Below are positions 46,801 to 54,062 of a stretch of DNA of 64,000 nt, piece by piece. A program made the position numbers and the translations under genes. The notes under the pieces were generated by a model, which was given only the letters and a program-made list of their open reading frames with translations, was not told the origin of the DNA and searched no databases. The stretch comes from M55B112 sp040880545 (GTDB lineage: Bacteria; Bacteroidota; Bacteroidia; Bacteroidales; GCA-2748055), in contig JBBDIE010000158.1 of NCBI GenBank assembly GCA_040880545.1, positions 15,935-79,934 of the forward strand, written 5' to 3'. Each line of letters opens with the position of its first letter. Positions within the stretch are counted from its first letter, which is position 1.

Positions 46801-46949
46801 CGGGCAGGATTGTAACATTGAAAGAGATTGCCGCCGGCGAACAGAAAATAGAGATCAATACCATGGAACTTTCAGAAGGTACATATATTGTCAACTGGAA
46901 AGTAAATGGAATAGTTCTGGGAAGAAGCAGTTTTATAAAACTAAGGTAA
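40836..46949 (+). CDS. Giant T9SS-secreted surface protein with five-fold repeat, PKD-like and Omp28-like regions
   Basis: 2,037 residues with signal peptide (about 1-22). Residues about 24-628 contain five divergent copies of a ~120-residue module, each opening with an acidic segment then a strand and a Trp (SYSLELDNNLW, DFDITLNGDQW, SYTITLTLYEDTW, IIGVKLFEEEW). Ig-like and PKD-like segments follow, the clearest near residue 1341 (ending HDYTAPGNRSVLLKIET). Near residue 1718, GIVEHFTNAYDQASFDADQK resembles the Omp28/thioredoxin-like region, without its cysteines. The last 80 residues (from LRLYPNPARSVLFIEN) are a type A sorting domain of the type IX secretion system, so the protein is exported and probably attached to the surface. 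Its stop is only 5 bases from the convergent flavodiiron gene. Confidence 0.85.
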   Translation: MKTRIVLIFLLLIASVGSLVTGQSANLTNPFIDETDARSNTNVIILQLTGDTLLADIASDDIAAAIFLGGMSGGSAAWDSLVGSLNAGNITLLNNNLTAHISVPSSTSYYIVSDDTITFTIPSASLKSGGDSIVATPEIVIANELSAISGDGGDLAVTATESDIRSRDNSYSLELDNNLWNSDITGSADLLDTIKGMFSGGTVFPSLVDALTLADLEISVDGKILGIYFRQNLQYFIETDEVISVEVSNSLLSFEEFFTDSVQEFTITNEIPYISITAKSLTEAEIRSGSTDFDITLNGDQWSGSLGSNFAEDIVSGGNWDTQITPFLTFNRISDTVVTVTIPETSGFDIINEETVQVTVSATALQHTSAGSFTASEEMTITPEPVIIIGSATFNGVNEGDIRVNSYTITLTLYEDTWHGDIGGDNSRNRDLINSLTFTPTESVAAGVMKAEILQGGNDGADNTTVSGNVVTITVPEVAAFNIQEDVQVSFAVPSSALVNSSTTVNTGDFAFISHIVPTMEISSDPDPLYESDLNKSIIGVKLFEEEWFDNNLDKSNFNLIVTPSAAGISIKKISRFGSDSCEIELQYDGIMSTNHTIDLSINAVELKGSDPITGAISGIPVIALIEPVILDVVIPDVPMGIGDIVTAQITVDDDNDFVFDSIVGTIAGRVMIEGSLVRISETLYTADFEIIEDSEPQYAGGDDIVVDSLQMFNDTVPGNYYSGVISQSNDLIDSKRPVIGLVSFNNGKYRIGQSLVATIQSAESNLTFDENLTSINTIPLTDPGVVAYNAGSGIYQLTYTVAEGDPDVVSPAAVPVNIVLRDGVLNSSLVATSYSGADPEIDANSPVITTVDETSTGTQVPGNSIVHTITATENGLLLGSGTTVNNVGVGSGRISLAVAGENTYQLVYEVSADDSKVSSGNLMVTLSLADSAGNETVFGGTITNKDLSIVTSSPTADMYGGGTICAEDSAEILIAISGGTPPYHVTLYEDGALFNSYVDVGTQLTVKVAPLDDTRYVIHRISDAMNVITFGADSVDIQVNPLPTAAFSPTIRTIFSVDGGGAYQLPATPIGGVFSGPGVVPAEGRFYPGIAGVSDSLGHEIVYTYKESTTGCIGTDTVIFTVLNTSGELTIDFPDVSREGIICYDDGMFRITGNNVADPPVIGSFNLYRVDRAGDVAVPEAIIDEDPDDNMAFIDPSKLVNESVGYRVEYEFLWEGSVVVIERPLIFDYVNEIVFSKTIPVTVCKDESAVALEASPNIDGTFNFSGPGILGNEVVGFTFEPDSGDIGLNTFIYQYTSDMGCTRSAGLEITNFDVPVVVFTPQDVCIPPVDAQTGEGGGPITFTNETTQAGLVSRWMWEFGDINSGSGNFDTIPGNGSAIDVVHDYTAPGNRSVLLKIETYEGCDASLSRLIEFTDKPDADFKAVSDCWIPGEPIEFRNYSVSQKKWETFTWTIRNDLMTWDTTVITTVVDSLARIYFNNSDDTYEIALEVKNIAGENLNCYDTKVDKDFILKPTHRFIENEGARFMTFDDSGEKWTTDSTTNFSSWEWGLPNFEGFVAPPNDNAWFTLRDKGASGERSWIQSECFDFRNLEKPMIRMDVMRSFDRNRGGAVLQYSLNNGTNWQTLGNIGEGINWYNSFEIINRPGGGRSGSGSSIGWSGENIFNPDTSWITVAHDLDDLLDERLVIFGIFYATDGASALDPPPQGFAVDNIYIGERTKRGIVEHFTNAYDQASFDADQKINNFVTANNLDVTSVQYHMHYPGDISDPMNENNPAPASARSFYYGVNQVPYALLDGGINAEYKYNFVPAGPTITQLKRLTLEKPLFQLDLKFQLHSNHLSTTITTAALADIEHSDIVLNTAVVEKSVFASGVNGDTEYRNVVLDMLPSSGGHMFSRSWTTGDTQEEQFTWTYKHVGDYDELMLVAFLQDRETDKILQVVTGEESVYPMNIVHNKASELRLYPNPARSVLFIENANAAESAGSVVISDMTGRIVTLKEIAAGEQKIEINTMELSEGTYIVNWKVNGIVLGRSSFIKLR

Positions 46950-46954
46950 CGGGA

Positions 46955-48166
46955 TCATGCTTGCTGGTTGATCATCTCACCCAGTTTCCTGCCGAAAGCT
47001 AATATTTCTTCAGCCTTTTCTCCATCGGGATAGAACTTGGAGGAGAGGCTGTTTTTTACATCCAGTTTCAAATTTACCAGGTGATCTTCAATTAACTTTA
47101 CCGCTTCACCACTCCAGCCATAGGAACCAAAGACAGCAGCAGGCTTACCCTTGTCGCGGATGGGATTGATCACTGAGAACAGTTTATAAACCGGCAATAA
47201 GGTATTCTGGTTGATGGTTGGTGATCCTACAACCAGCGCATCGGCGCGCACCATTTTTTCTTCAAGCTCTCCCAGGAGAATGTTTTCAATGTCAACCAGA
47301 TCAATATCAAAGTTACCACTTAATTGTAGGCCTTCAGCAATTTTCACACCCATTTCACGGGTATAGCCATAGGCTGAAATATAAGCAATCAGTATCCTGT
47401 TCTGCTTCACCGTGTTCTCCAGATAGACATCGGCTAACTCCCTGGAACTGTCGATAATCTTTTTCCAGGTGGATCTGAGGATCGGGCCATGCCCCGGGCA
47501 AATACAGTTAATGTCCAGCCCTTCTATTTTATCAATGGCCTTGCGCATAAATTTGCTGTAAGGTTTCAATATTACATCAAAGTAATATGTAAAGGCTTCT
47601 GAATAATCACCCACCAGGTCATCGAACATTTTGGGGTCGGCATAATGGGCTCCGAAAGAATCACATGTAAAGAGCAATTTTTCCTCTTCAAGGTAAGCAT
47701 AGATAGTATCGGGCCAGTGCAGGTTAGGTGCACCAATGATTTTTATGGTCATGTTCCCCAGATCCAGAATATCACCATCTTTCACTTTTTTCCACTTAAA
47801 TGGTCGACCGACCATTTCTGTCAGGTAGTTGATGGCTTGTCCGCTTCCAATAACAGTCGCCTCCGGAGCCAGTTCCAAAATATATTTCAGGGAACCGGAA
47901 TGGTCCGGTTCAGTATGTGTACAGAGAATATATTCAATTTGTGAAGGGTCTGTAATGGATTTAAGTTTCTCCAGATACGTTTCATAGAAACTCTCTTTTA
48001 CCGTATCAATAAGCAACTTTTTTTCCGCATCAATAAAATAAGAATTGTAAGTCGTTCCGAATTTGGTCTCCATCACTATATCAAAAGTGATGATATCTTT
48101 ATCCAGTACCCCTGCCCAGGTCACATGATCTGATACCTTAAGCGTTTTGTTGTCATTCATTTTCAT
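46955..48166 (-). CDS. Flavodiiron protein (FprA / Roo family)
   Basis: Soluble flavoprotein that reduces O2 or NO to protect anaerobic or microaerobic metabolism. 403 residues, the simple class A form. The N-terminal metallo-beta-lactamase-like domain has the diiron motif HTEPDHSGS (HxExDH) and later the GHGPILR histidine. The C-terminal flavodoxin domain (about 255-403) has the FMN loop YISAYGYTREMGVKIAEGL and GSPTINQNTLLP. Whether O2 or NO is the main substrate is not decidable. It suggests a strict or facultative anaerobe exposed to oxygen. It is on the strand opposite to the giant gene and separated by only 5 bases. Confidence 0.93.
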   Translation of the reverse strand: MKMNDNKTLKVSDHVTWAGVLDKDIITFDIVMETKFGTTYNSYFIDAEKKLLIDTVKESFYETYLEKLKSITDPSQIEYILCTHTEPDHSGSLKYILELAPEATVIGSGQAINYLTEMVGRPFKWKKVKDGDILDLGNMTIKIIGAPNLHWPDTIYAYLEEEKLLFTCDSFGAHYADPKMFDDLVGDYSEAFTYYFDVILKPYSKFMRKAIDKIEGLDINCICPGHGPILRSTWKKIIDSSRELADVYLENTVKQNRILIAYISAYGYTREMGVKIAEGLQLSGNFDIDLVDIENILLGELEEKMVRADALVVGSPTINQNTLLPVYKLFSVINPIRDKGKPAAVFGSYGWSGEAVKLIEDHLVNLKLDVKNSLSSKFYPDGEKAEEILAFGRKLGEMINQQA

Positions 48167-48220
48167 CTCATATTTCCACCAAAGATAAAAAGGATTGGAC
48201 AGCTTGTAGCTTAACGAAAT

Positions 48221-48255
48221 AAAAAAAAGCTGCTCCGAATGAACGGAACAGCTTT
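48221..48255 (-). terminator. Intrinsic terminator after the Lys/Cys-rich small gene
   Basis: Read on the minus strand, a 12-bp stem (AAAGCTGTTCCG / CGGAGCAGCTTT with one mismatch) and 6-base loop are followed by a run of T. It ends the 48308-48541 transcript and lies just upstream of the flavodiiron gene. Confidence 0.8.
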
Positions 48256-48307
48256 AAAACTCACAATCTGACTGTAACGGATCTAACTAAACTTTTTTTG
48301 TCAGGAG

Positions 48308-48541
48308 TTATTTTTTTTCGTCACACGCTTTTTTGGCGGTTTTGTCGCATTCGCTTTTTTTAGCATCTGTGCACTCACTTTTCTTAGCATCTGTACACTC
48401 GCTAGATTTTTTCTCAGCTTTCTTAGGATCTTTATCTGCAAGTTCAATTGCTACTACAGCATCATTACTTTGTGCGAATGCTGTTGCACTCATTCCACCC
48501 ATAAATGCTACGATCGCTAAAACTGCTATTAATTTCTTCAT
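48308..48541 (-). CDS. Small exported Lys/Cys-rich repeat protein
   Basis: 77 residues. The signal peptide is clear (MKKLIAVLAIVAFMGGMSATAFAQ, about 24 residues, cleavage after AFAQ). The mature ~53 residues are very Lys-rich and hold an eight-residue tandem repeat (KKSECTDA x2, then KKSECDKT and a weaker copy), giving five cysteines. At DNA level the repeat period is 24 bases. I do not recognise the family. Regularly spaced Cys among Lys residues could bind metal or form disulfides, but nothing proves it. It has its own terminator and is set apart from its neighbours by non-coding DNA. The signal peptide and terminator argue for a real gene. Confidence 0.78.
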   Translation of the reverse strand: MKKLIAVLAIVAFMGGMSATAFAQSNDAVVAIELADKDPKKAEKKSSECTDAKKSECTDAKKSECDKTAKKACDEKK

Positions 48542-48640
48542 GATTCTTAATTTTAGTATGTGTGATTAATTGGGTGCAATATACGGTAAACAGAAACCAA
48601 TACCTGTTAAATGGATGTTAAAAAAGGATGTTAAAGTATT

Positions 48641-49300
48641 TTAATTTCCCATACGGGCAATGACGGTAACACCCCCTTTGATTTTTTCATTCAGGTACAC
48701 ATTTACCGGGGAATCAGCGGGCAGATATACATCGAGTCTTGAGCCAAACCTGATGAATCCCATTTCCTCAGCCTGGTTCACATTTTGCGCCAGGTTGGCT
48801 CTGCAGATGATCCTTCGTGCCACATAGCCGGCTATCTGTCTGATGAGGATTTCCTGATTCTGGTTTTTTACCACGACTGTTGTTCGTTCGTTTAATTCCG
48901 AAGATTTTGGATGTCTGGCCACCAGGTATTTTCCCGGATGGTATTTGTAGTAACTGATTTCTCCTGAAACGGGGAACCAGTTAATGTGGACATCATAGAT
49001 GCTCATGAATATGGAAACCAGGGTACGTTGATCCTTAAAATATTCTGATTCTGTTACCTGTTCAATGGCTACTACTTTTCCGTCGGCCGGGGCGAGTACG
49101 GCTTCGGGGTCCTGAACAAATTCTCTTTCAGGAACCCTGAAAAACCTGGTAACAAGTAACCACAAGGTGATGAGACCGATTGTAACAGGAATTAGTAGAA
49201 ACCATACAAAAATGAATACAGCCAAAACCAGCATGATGATGATGAAAATGGTGGTAGTGGTGATAACTCCTTTTCCTTCTTTATGAATCCTGAGCTTCAT
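48641..49300 (-). CDS. psd: Phosphatidylserine decarboxylase family protein
   Basis: Converts phosphatidylserine to phosphatidylethanolamine at the inner membrane. 219 residues, the short PSD-A type common in Bacteroidota. Two hydrophobic stretches near the N-terminus are followed by VLAPADGKVVAIE and INWFPVSGEI. The self-cleavage site is the Gly-Ser in RFGSRLDVY near the C-terminus, which would generate the pyruvoyl group. It overlaps the cdsA stop by 4 bases (cdsA ends at 49297), so the phospholipid genes are co-expressed and translationally coupled. No serine transferase (pssA) gene is in the window. Confidence 0.93.
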   Translation of the reverse strand: MKLRIHKEGKGVITTTTIFIIIMLVLAVFIFVWFLLIPVTIGLITLWLLVTRFFRVPEREFVQDPEAVLAPADGKVVAIEQVTESEYFKDQRTLVSIFMSIYDVHINWFPVSGEISYYKYHPGKYLVARHPKSSELNERTTVVVKNQNQEILIRQIAGYVARRIICRANLAQNVNQAEEMGFIRFGSRLDVYLPADSPVNVYLNEKIKGGVTVIARMGN

Positions 49301-50112
49301 GATTTCAGTATTAAGATCACGATATAGAACAGTGGTGCCGTGAACAAGAGGGAATCAAAGCGGTCCAGAATTCCACCATGACCAGGGATGATCTGTCCGG
49401 AATCCTTCACGCCTGCCTCCCGTTTCAATTTACTTTCAAAGAGATCCCCTGCTGTGGCTCCCAGCCCGACTACACAGCCGATCATAACCCATTGGAGGGC
49501 AGTAAACTCACTGGTAAGCCTGAAGATTATGTATCCCGCCAATGCAGTAAACATCATTCCGGAGACAAGTCCTTCGAGGGTTTTACCAGGTGAAACAGAT
49601 GGAGCGATCTGCGTTTTTCCAAACAATGATCCAAAGATATAGGCTGCAGCGTCAAATACCCAGATCAGGGAGAGCAGAATAACAAGGAAAGCAGGATCAT
49701 AATTACCGGGTTCCCTTATCCACCCCAGTGCCATGAAAAAGATCAGCGATCCTGTGAGCCAAAGTGTAATGAACAGGCCCGGTCCGGTTTCACGAATCGA
49801 TGTATTGCTGATAAGCAGGTAATGGAGTGCCAGGATCAACAGGATACTTCCGGCGATGATGGCTATCATATGCAAACCAATAAAACCGGTAATGAACAGA
49901 TATGCAGTTGATAGCGTAAGAAGTCCTGTTGTAAGTAACACCGTGAAAAGAAGTCTGTCATTCTGACGGAACATTCTTCTGAATTCGAACAGTGCCAGCG
50001 CAAAAATAATCAGGACGAGTGCCACCATTGAATATTCGGACCAAATGATAAGTCCCAGAACAATCAAAACGAAAATTATCCCGGACAAGGTTCTTACAAG
50101 CAGTTTATTCAT
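49297..50112 (-). CDS. cdsA: Phosphatidate cytidylyltransferase
   Basis: Makes CDP-diacylglycerol from phosphatidate and CTP in the inner membrane. 271 residues from the ATG at 50112 (MNKLLVRTLSG); an in-frame ATG at 50130 would only lengthen the overlap with the DUF2007 gene. About eight hydrophobic segments are visible. The full signature is present near the C-terminus: SKLKREAGVKDSGQ followed by IIPGHGGILDR. SVSPGKTLEG precedes it. It sits between DUF2007 (8-base overlap) and psd (4-base overlap). This order is standard in Bacteroidota. Confidence 0.95.
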   Translation of the reverse strand: MNKLLVRTLSGIIFVLIVLGLIIWSEYSMVALVLIIFALALFEFRRMFRQNDRLLFTVLLTTGLLTLSTAYLFITGFIGLHMIAIIAGSILLILALHYLLISNTSIRETGPGLFITLWLTGSLIFFMALGWIREPGNYDPAFLVILLSLIWVFDAAAYIFGSLFGKTQIAPSVSPGKTLEGLVSGMMFTALAGYIIFRLTSEFTALQWVMIGCVVGLGATAGDLFESKLKREAGVKDSGQIIPGHGGILDRFDSLLFTAPLFYIVILILKS

Positions 50113-50320
50113 TAGCCAGGTAATCTGCAATTAATTTTTTCGATCTGACCACATCATCCTGGGAGACGAGAAGTTCAATGTCTCCGAAACGTAATGCAGA
50201 GTCCATCTTATTCAGGATGAAGGCCTGAATTTCATTATTCATGAGATGCTGCTTGATCAATTCAGCTTCGAAAAGCTTATTGGTACTGTAAACAAGTATT
50301 TTCTCACTTGTCTTCCCCAT
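50105..50320 (-). CDS. DUF2007 family small protein
   Basis: 71 residues, no signal peptide. The pattern KILVYSTNKLFEAELIKQHL, then a short hairpin and SQDDVVRSKKLIADYL, is the DUF2007 fold (a small ferredoxin-like alpha-beta domain sometimes called a putative signal transducing protein). Function is unknown. Its start overlaps the ftsH stop by 17 bases and its end overlaps cdsA, so it is translated as part of the rsfS-ftsH-DUF2007-cdsA-psd unit. Confidence 0.85.
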   Translation of the reverse strand: MGKTSEKILVYSTNKLFEAELIKQHLMNNEIQAFILNKMDSALRFGDIELLVSQDDVVRSKKLIADYLANE

Positions 50321-52388
50321 CTTCTTTTTCGTTATTTACTGGTTTATTTGGATCTTCCACCACAGTCGAGGGAGCCTCTTTGATCTGTTTTTTCTTCTCC
50401 CGGGCTTTTTTTACCGATTTCTGTTTCTCCTGTTCCTCCTCAGTTTTCCAGGGTCTAATTCCAAAAATCTCTTCCAGGTCGTCACTGAAAATTACTTCAG
50501 ATTCCAGCAGCCGTTCCGCGAGCATTGTCAGTTTATCTTTGCTTCCTTTAAGGATTTCAACAGCTCTTTTATATTGTTTGTCCACTAAGGATTTAACTTC
50601 ATCGTCGATCAATTCCGCGGTTTTTTCGCTGTACGGTTTGTTGAAGGCATACTCGTTCTGGCCGGAAGAGTCAAAGTAACTTCTATTTCCTATCTTTTCA
50701 CTCATTCCAAAATAGGATATCATTGCATAGGCCTGTTTGGTTACCTTCTCCAGGTCGTTGAGCGCACCAGTTGAAATTTTGTTAAATATCAGGTCTTCCG
50801 AGGCTCTTCCTCCCAAAGTTGCACACATCTCATCCAGCATCTGCTCTGTGGTGGTAATCTGGCGCTCTTCAGGCAGGTACCAGGCAGCACCGAGTGCACG
50901 TCCCCGTGGAATAATAGTGACCTTCACAAGCGGGTTGGCATGTTCCAGTAACCAGCTGACGGTCGCATGACCCGCTTCATGGAATGCAATGGTTCGCTTC
51001 TCATCCTTCTTTATAATCTTGTTCTTTTTCTCCAGTCCTCCTACAATCCTGTCAACGGCATCCAGAAAATCCTGTTTCTCTACGGCTGCTTTATCCTGTC
51101 GTGCGGCAATCAATGCAGCTTCATTGCATACATTGGCAATATCTGCCCCTGAAAAACCCGGTGTCTGTTTTGCCAGAAAGTCCAGGGCTACTTCCTTACC
51201 GAGCTTAAGCGGTTTTACATGTACTTTGAATATATCTTTTCTTTCATTGAGATCGGGAAGTTCAACATGGATCTGCCTGTCGAATCTTCCGGCACGTAAC
51301 AATGCCTTATCGAGCATATCGGCACGGTTAGTGGCCGCCAGGATGATCACGCCACTGTCTGAACTGAACCCATCCATTTCGGTCAACAGTTGATTCAATG
51401 TATTCTCCCGCTCATCATTGGATCCGAAGTTTGGGTTTCTCCCGCGGGCTCGGCCAACAGCATCAATCTCATCAATGAAAACTATGCAGGGAGCTTTCTC
51501 CTTGGCCTGTTTGAACAGGTCACGTACCCTGGATGCTCCCACACCCACGAACATTTCCACAAAATCAGAACCCGACATGGAGAAGAAAGGAACATTGGCC
51601 TCTCCGGCAACAGCTTTTGCCAGTAAGGTTTTACCTGTTCCCGGAGGTCCTACCAATAAGGCACCTTTGGGGATTTTACCACCCAGATTTGTATATTTTT
51701 TTGGATTCTTCAGGAAATCAACAATCTCCCGGATCTCAACCTTTGCCTCCTCCAGGCCGGCAACATCCGAGAAGTCCACTTTCACATTGGTATCCTTGTC
51801 AAAGATCTGTGCACGGGATTTGCCAACGTTGAAAATATTGTTGGCTCCACCGCCACCGCCACCGGCGCCGCCACCCATACGGCGCAGCATAAATATCCAG
51901 ATCCCCAGGATCAGAAGAAACGGCAGAATCCAGAGCAACATTTCTCCCAGTACATTTTTTCTTGTTACTGTGGTATACTCGGGAACATTTTCCGGGGGTA
52001 GTTCATTCAATACCTGGTTCAGTTCCTGTCCGAATACATCCGCGAAAACGATGGTAAAATAGTACTGGGGCAGATTTTGCCCGAGCATGGAATTGCTGCG
52101 TTTGTCACGTACATCGGAATATCTGGCGTCTGATAATCTTTCAGGCTTTATATAGATCTCAACTTTTTCCTTGTTTACAATTACAATCTTTTCAACATCA
52201 CCCGACTTCAACATTTCGAAAAATGAATTTGAAGTGGTCTCTGCCATGCTCCCTGAATTGTTCATGAACTGCATTCCAATCAAGGCGAGCATTACAATTC
52301 CAATGATCCAGTATGTATTGATTTTAGGCTTGTTTCCCGGTTTATTTGGTCCGCCGGATTCTCCCGGTTTGTTTGATTTATCGGTCAT
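50304..52388 (-). CDS. ftsH: ATP-dependent membrane metalloprotease FtsH
   Basis: Degrades misfolded membrane proteins and regulatory proteins at the inner membrane. 694 residues from the ATG at 52388 (MTDKSNKPG), chosen because it does not overlap rsfS; an ATG at 52418 is in frame but lies inside it. Two membrane segments flank a periplasmic domain. A Gly-rich linker (RRMGGGAGGGGGGANN) follows. The AAA domain has GPPGTGKT and CIVFIDEIDAVGR; the protease has the zinc motif HEAGH. The C-terminus is Lys/Glu-rich. It is part of the unit with rsfS upstream. Confidence 0.97.
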   Translation of the reverse strand: MTDKSNKPGESGGPNKPGNKPKINTYWIIGIVMLALIGMQFMNNSGSMAETTSNSFFEMLKSGDVEKIVIVNKEKVEIYIKPERLSDARYSDVRDKRSNSMLGQNLPQYYFTIVFADVFGQELNQVLNELPPENVPEYTTVTRKNVLGEMLLWILPFLLILGIWIFMLRRMGGGAGGGGGGANNIFNVGKSRAQIFDKDTNVKVDFSDVAGLEEAKVEIREIVDFLKNPKKYTNLGGKIPKGALLVGPPGTGKTLLAKAVAGEANVPFFSMSGSDFVEMFVGVGASRVRDLFKQAKEKAPCIVFIDEIDAVGRARGRNPNFGSNDERENTLNQLLTEMDGFSSDSGVIILAATNRADMLDKALLRAGRFDRQIHVELPDLNERKDIFKVHVKPLKLGKEVALDFLAKQTPGFSGADIANVCNEAALIAARQDKAAVEKQDFLDAVDRIVGGLEKKNKIIKKDEKRTIAFHEAGHATVSWLLEHANPLVKVTIIPRGRALGAAWYLPEERQITTTEQMLDEMCATLGGRASEDLIFNKISTGALNDLEKVTKQAYAMISYFGMSEKIGNRSYFDSSGQNEYAFNKPYSEKTAELIDDEVKSLVDKQYKRAVEILKGSKDKLTMLAERLLESEVIFSDDLEEIFGIRPWKTEEEQEKQKSVKKAREKKKQIKEAPSTVVEDPNKPVNNEKEDGEDK

Positions 52389-52401
52389 CTTTTTAATAAA
52401 A

Positions 52402-52776
52402 TTACTTAGCATCTTCAATTCTTTTCATTTCTCCATCTGCCCACAACTCTTCCAGGTTATAAAAACTACGCGTTTCATTCAGGAAGATATGAACCACAAT
52501 ATCAGAATAATCCATGAGAACCCATAACGAATTTTCATTTCCTTCAATGTGATGTGCCCCTGTATTGAGTTCGGATTTTAACTTTCGGCTTACTGATCCG
52601 GAAAGTGCATCGACCTGGGTAGTAGAGTCACCATGGCAAATAACAAAATGGTCACAAATTGCGGTTCCGATCTTCTCGAGGTTAATCGTGATAATCTCCT
52701 TTGCCTTTTTTTCTTTCAGTGCCTCCAGGATCAGTTCTAACTTGTCCGGTGGAATAGTTCCTTTGGTTTTGGTCAT
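52402..52776 (-). CDS. rsfS: Ribosomal silencing factor RsfS
   Basis: Binds L14 of the 50S subunit and blocks subunit joining when nutrients are low. 124 residues. The conserved KKAKEIITINLEKIG, then CDHFVICHGDSTTQVDAL, WVLMDYSDIVVHIF and FYNLEELW, are the family core. It is the first gene of the rsfS-ftsH-DUF2007-cdsA-psd unit, and a TAACTTTG box lies about 49 bases before its ATG. It is divergent from birA. Confidence 0.95.
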   Translation of the reverse strand: MTKTKGTIPPDKLELILEALKEKKAKEIITINLEKIGTAICDHFVICHGDSTTQVDALSGSVSRKLKSELNTGAHHIEGNENSLWVLMDYSDIVVHIFLNETRSFYNLEELWADGEMKRIEDAK

Positions 52777-52824
52777 TCAGATTTTGGAATCAGATTTACT
52801 TTTTAAGTGATAATCATTAATATG

Positions 52825-52832
52825 CAAAGTTA
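52825..52832 (-). promoter_or_regulatory. Candidate -7 box for the rsfS-ftsH unit
   Basis: TAACTTTG on the minus strand, full match to TAnnTTTG, in the 126-base divergent rsfS/birA gap. No clear -33 element. Confidence 0.33.
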
Positions 52833-52902
52833 TATGTTATTTTATTAACCTAATTTTGACATTAAAGTTTATTTCGATTTATGGAGTGTCAAAAACTATA
52901 CC

Positions 52903-53634
52903 ATGGAAAGCAATGTGATCACTTACGGTGAACTTGATTCAACAAACAGGGAGGCAGCCACCTTGATTTCATCGGGACTTATTACCGGGGACACGTTTGT
53001 TGTTGCTGACTACCAAGGCAATGGAAGGGGGCAGGGGAATAACCATTGGGTGAGTGACCGGGGAATGAATCTTTTAATGAGCTGGATCGTCTTCCCTGCA
53101 TTTTTGTCAGTAAAATTTCAATTTCAACTGTCAAAAGCTGTATCACTTGCTATTTCGGACTTGCTTGAAAGTCATACCATTCCATGTAAGATCAAATGGC
53201 CCAACGATATTTTAATTAATTCGATGAAGGCTGGTGGCATTTTAATTGAGAACAGCATTATGGAAAACACCCTGAAACACAGCATTATAGGAATAGGATT
53301 AAATATAAATCAACGAAACTTCCCAAGGTTTCCCTACCAGGCATCCAGTATGTGCAAAGAAACCGGTAAAACCTATGACCTGACGGAGGTCAGAACAATG
53401 CTGATGACTTGTCTCAGAGTAAGGTTCGAGCAGCTTAAAAATGGGAAAACAAAAGATATTGACCGTGAATATGGAGCACGCATGTTCGGACTGAATGAGG
53501 AATCAAAGTTCAGTGACGGCACAGCAGAATTTATTGGGATTATACGCGGGGTAAATGAGATCGGGGAGCTGCAGGTGGAAACGGTGAAGGGTATGCAAAC
53601 GTTTGGTTTTCACGAAATAACACTGATTTACTGA
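52903..53634 (+). CDS. birA: Biotin-[acetyl-CoA carboxylase] ligase
   Basis: Attaches biotin to carrier domains, including the MCC alpha subunit encoded elsewhere in this window. 243 residues with no N-terminal DNA-binding domain, so it is a class I ligase with no repressor function. The biotin/ATP loop is GNGRGQGNNHW, a variant of the GRGRRG motif, and KIKWPNDILINSMKAGGILIE holds the catalytic Lys region (blocks KWPND and KAGGIL). A C-terminal SH3-like cap is present (residues about 190-243). Its stop overlaps the convergent SRPBCC gene by 7 bases. Confidence 0.94.
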   Translation: MESNVITYGELDSTNREAATLISSGLITGDTFVVADYQGNGRGQGNNHWVSDRGMNLLMSWIVFPAFLSVKFQFQLSKAVSLAISDLLESHTIPCKIKWPNDILINSMKAGGILIENSIMENTLKHSIIGIGLNINQRNFPRFPYQASSMCKETGKTYDLTEVRTMLMTCLRVRFEQLKNGKTKDIDREYGARMFGLNEESKFSDGTAEFIGIIRGVNEIGELQVETVKGMQTFGFHEITLIY

Positions 53635-54041
53635 CCTGGGAACTGAAACTTTTCCACCTCATCCACCAGCGAGTCGACAAAGCTTTTCAATGGTGATTTT
53701 ACCATGGACAGCAAAACCTGGTTCAGTTTTGGTTCAATGGTTACCTTAATCCTGCTCTCAGATTCGGACACCTCTTTTATCTGTATCCAGAGATTGAAAT
53801 TGTATTGAGATACCTTCGGATTACTGCTGATCTTCACAAGTTTGACGGGCTCTTTTTCCACGATGTCCAATGAAATCTTCCCCAGCAGATCCATCCTGAA
53901 ACTACATGTATTGCTATCGGCCTGCCATTCTGTTACCTTATCAGCAGGTATAAAGTTTTTGAAGTTTCGGAAATCGGAAATAAAATGGTATACGTGTACA
54001 GCCGGATAGTTTGTTTTCCCTGTCTTGCTTTCTATTTTCAT
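53628..54041 (-). CDS. SRPBCC (START-like) family protein
   Basis: 137 residues, no signal peptide. The helix-grip pattern is visible: YHFISDFRNFKNFIPADKVTEW in two blocks, then beta strands (RMDLLGKISLDIVEKEP, NFNLWIQIKEV) and a long C-terminal helix with SPLKSFVDSLVDEVEKF. Such proteins bind hydrophobic ligands or act as chaperone-like factors; this one cannot be specified. It lies 21 bases downstream of pyrE on the same strand, so it is probably co-transcribed with it. Confidence 0.75.
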   Translation of the reverse strand: MKIESKTGKTNYPAVHVYHFISDFRNFKNFIPADKVTEWQADSNTCSFRMDLLGKISLDIVEKEPVKLVKISSNPKVSQYNFNLWIQIKEVSESESRIKVTIEPKLNQVLLSMVKSPLKSFVDSLVDEVEKFQFPGQ

Positions 54042-54062
54042 GTGTTCCTGCTTTTCAAATGG

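Noticed and set aside
48308..48541. CRISPR-like reading of the 24-base repeats
   Set aside because: The repeats are contiguous in-frame codons of an exported protein, without spacers.
51418..52062. 214-codon frame on the plus strand opposite ftsH
   Set aside because: It is antisense to a firmly identified ftsH gene, and its product is low-complexity proline and serine-rich sequence caused by the glycine-rich linker region.
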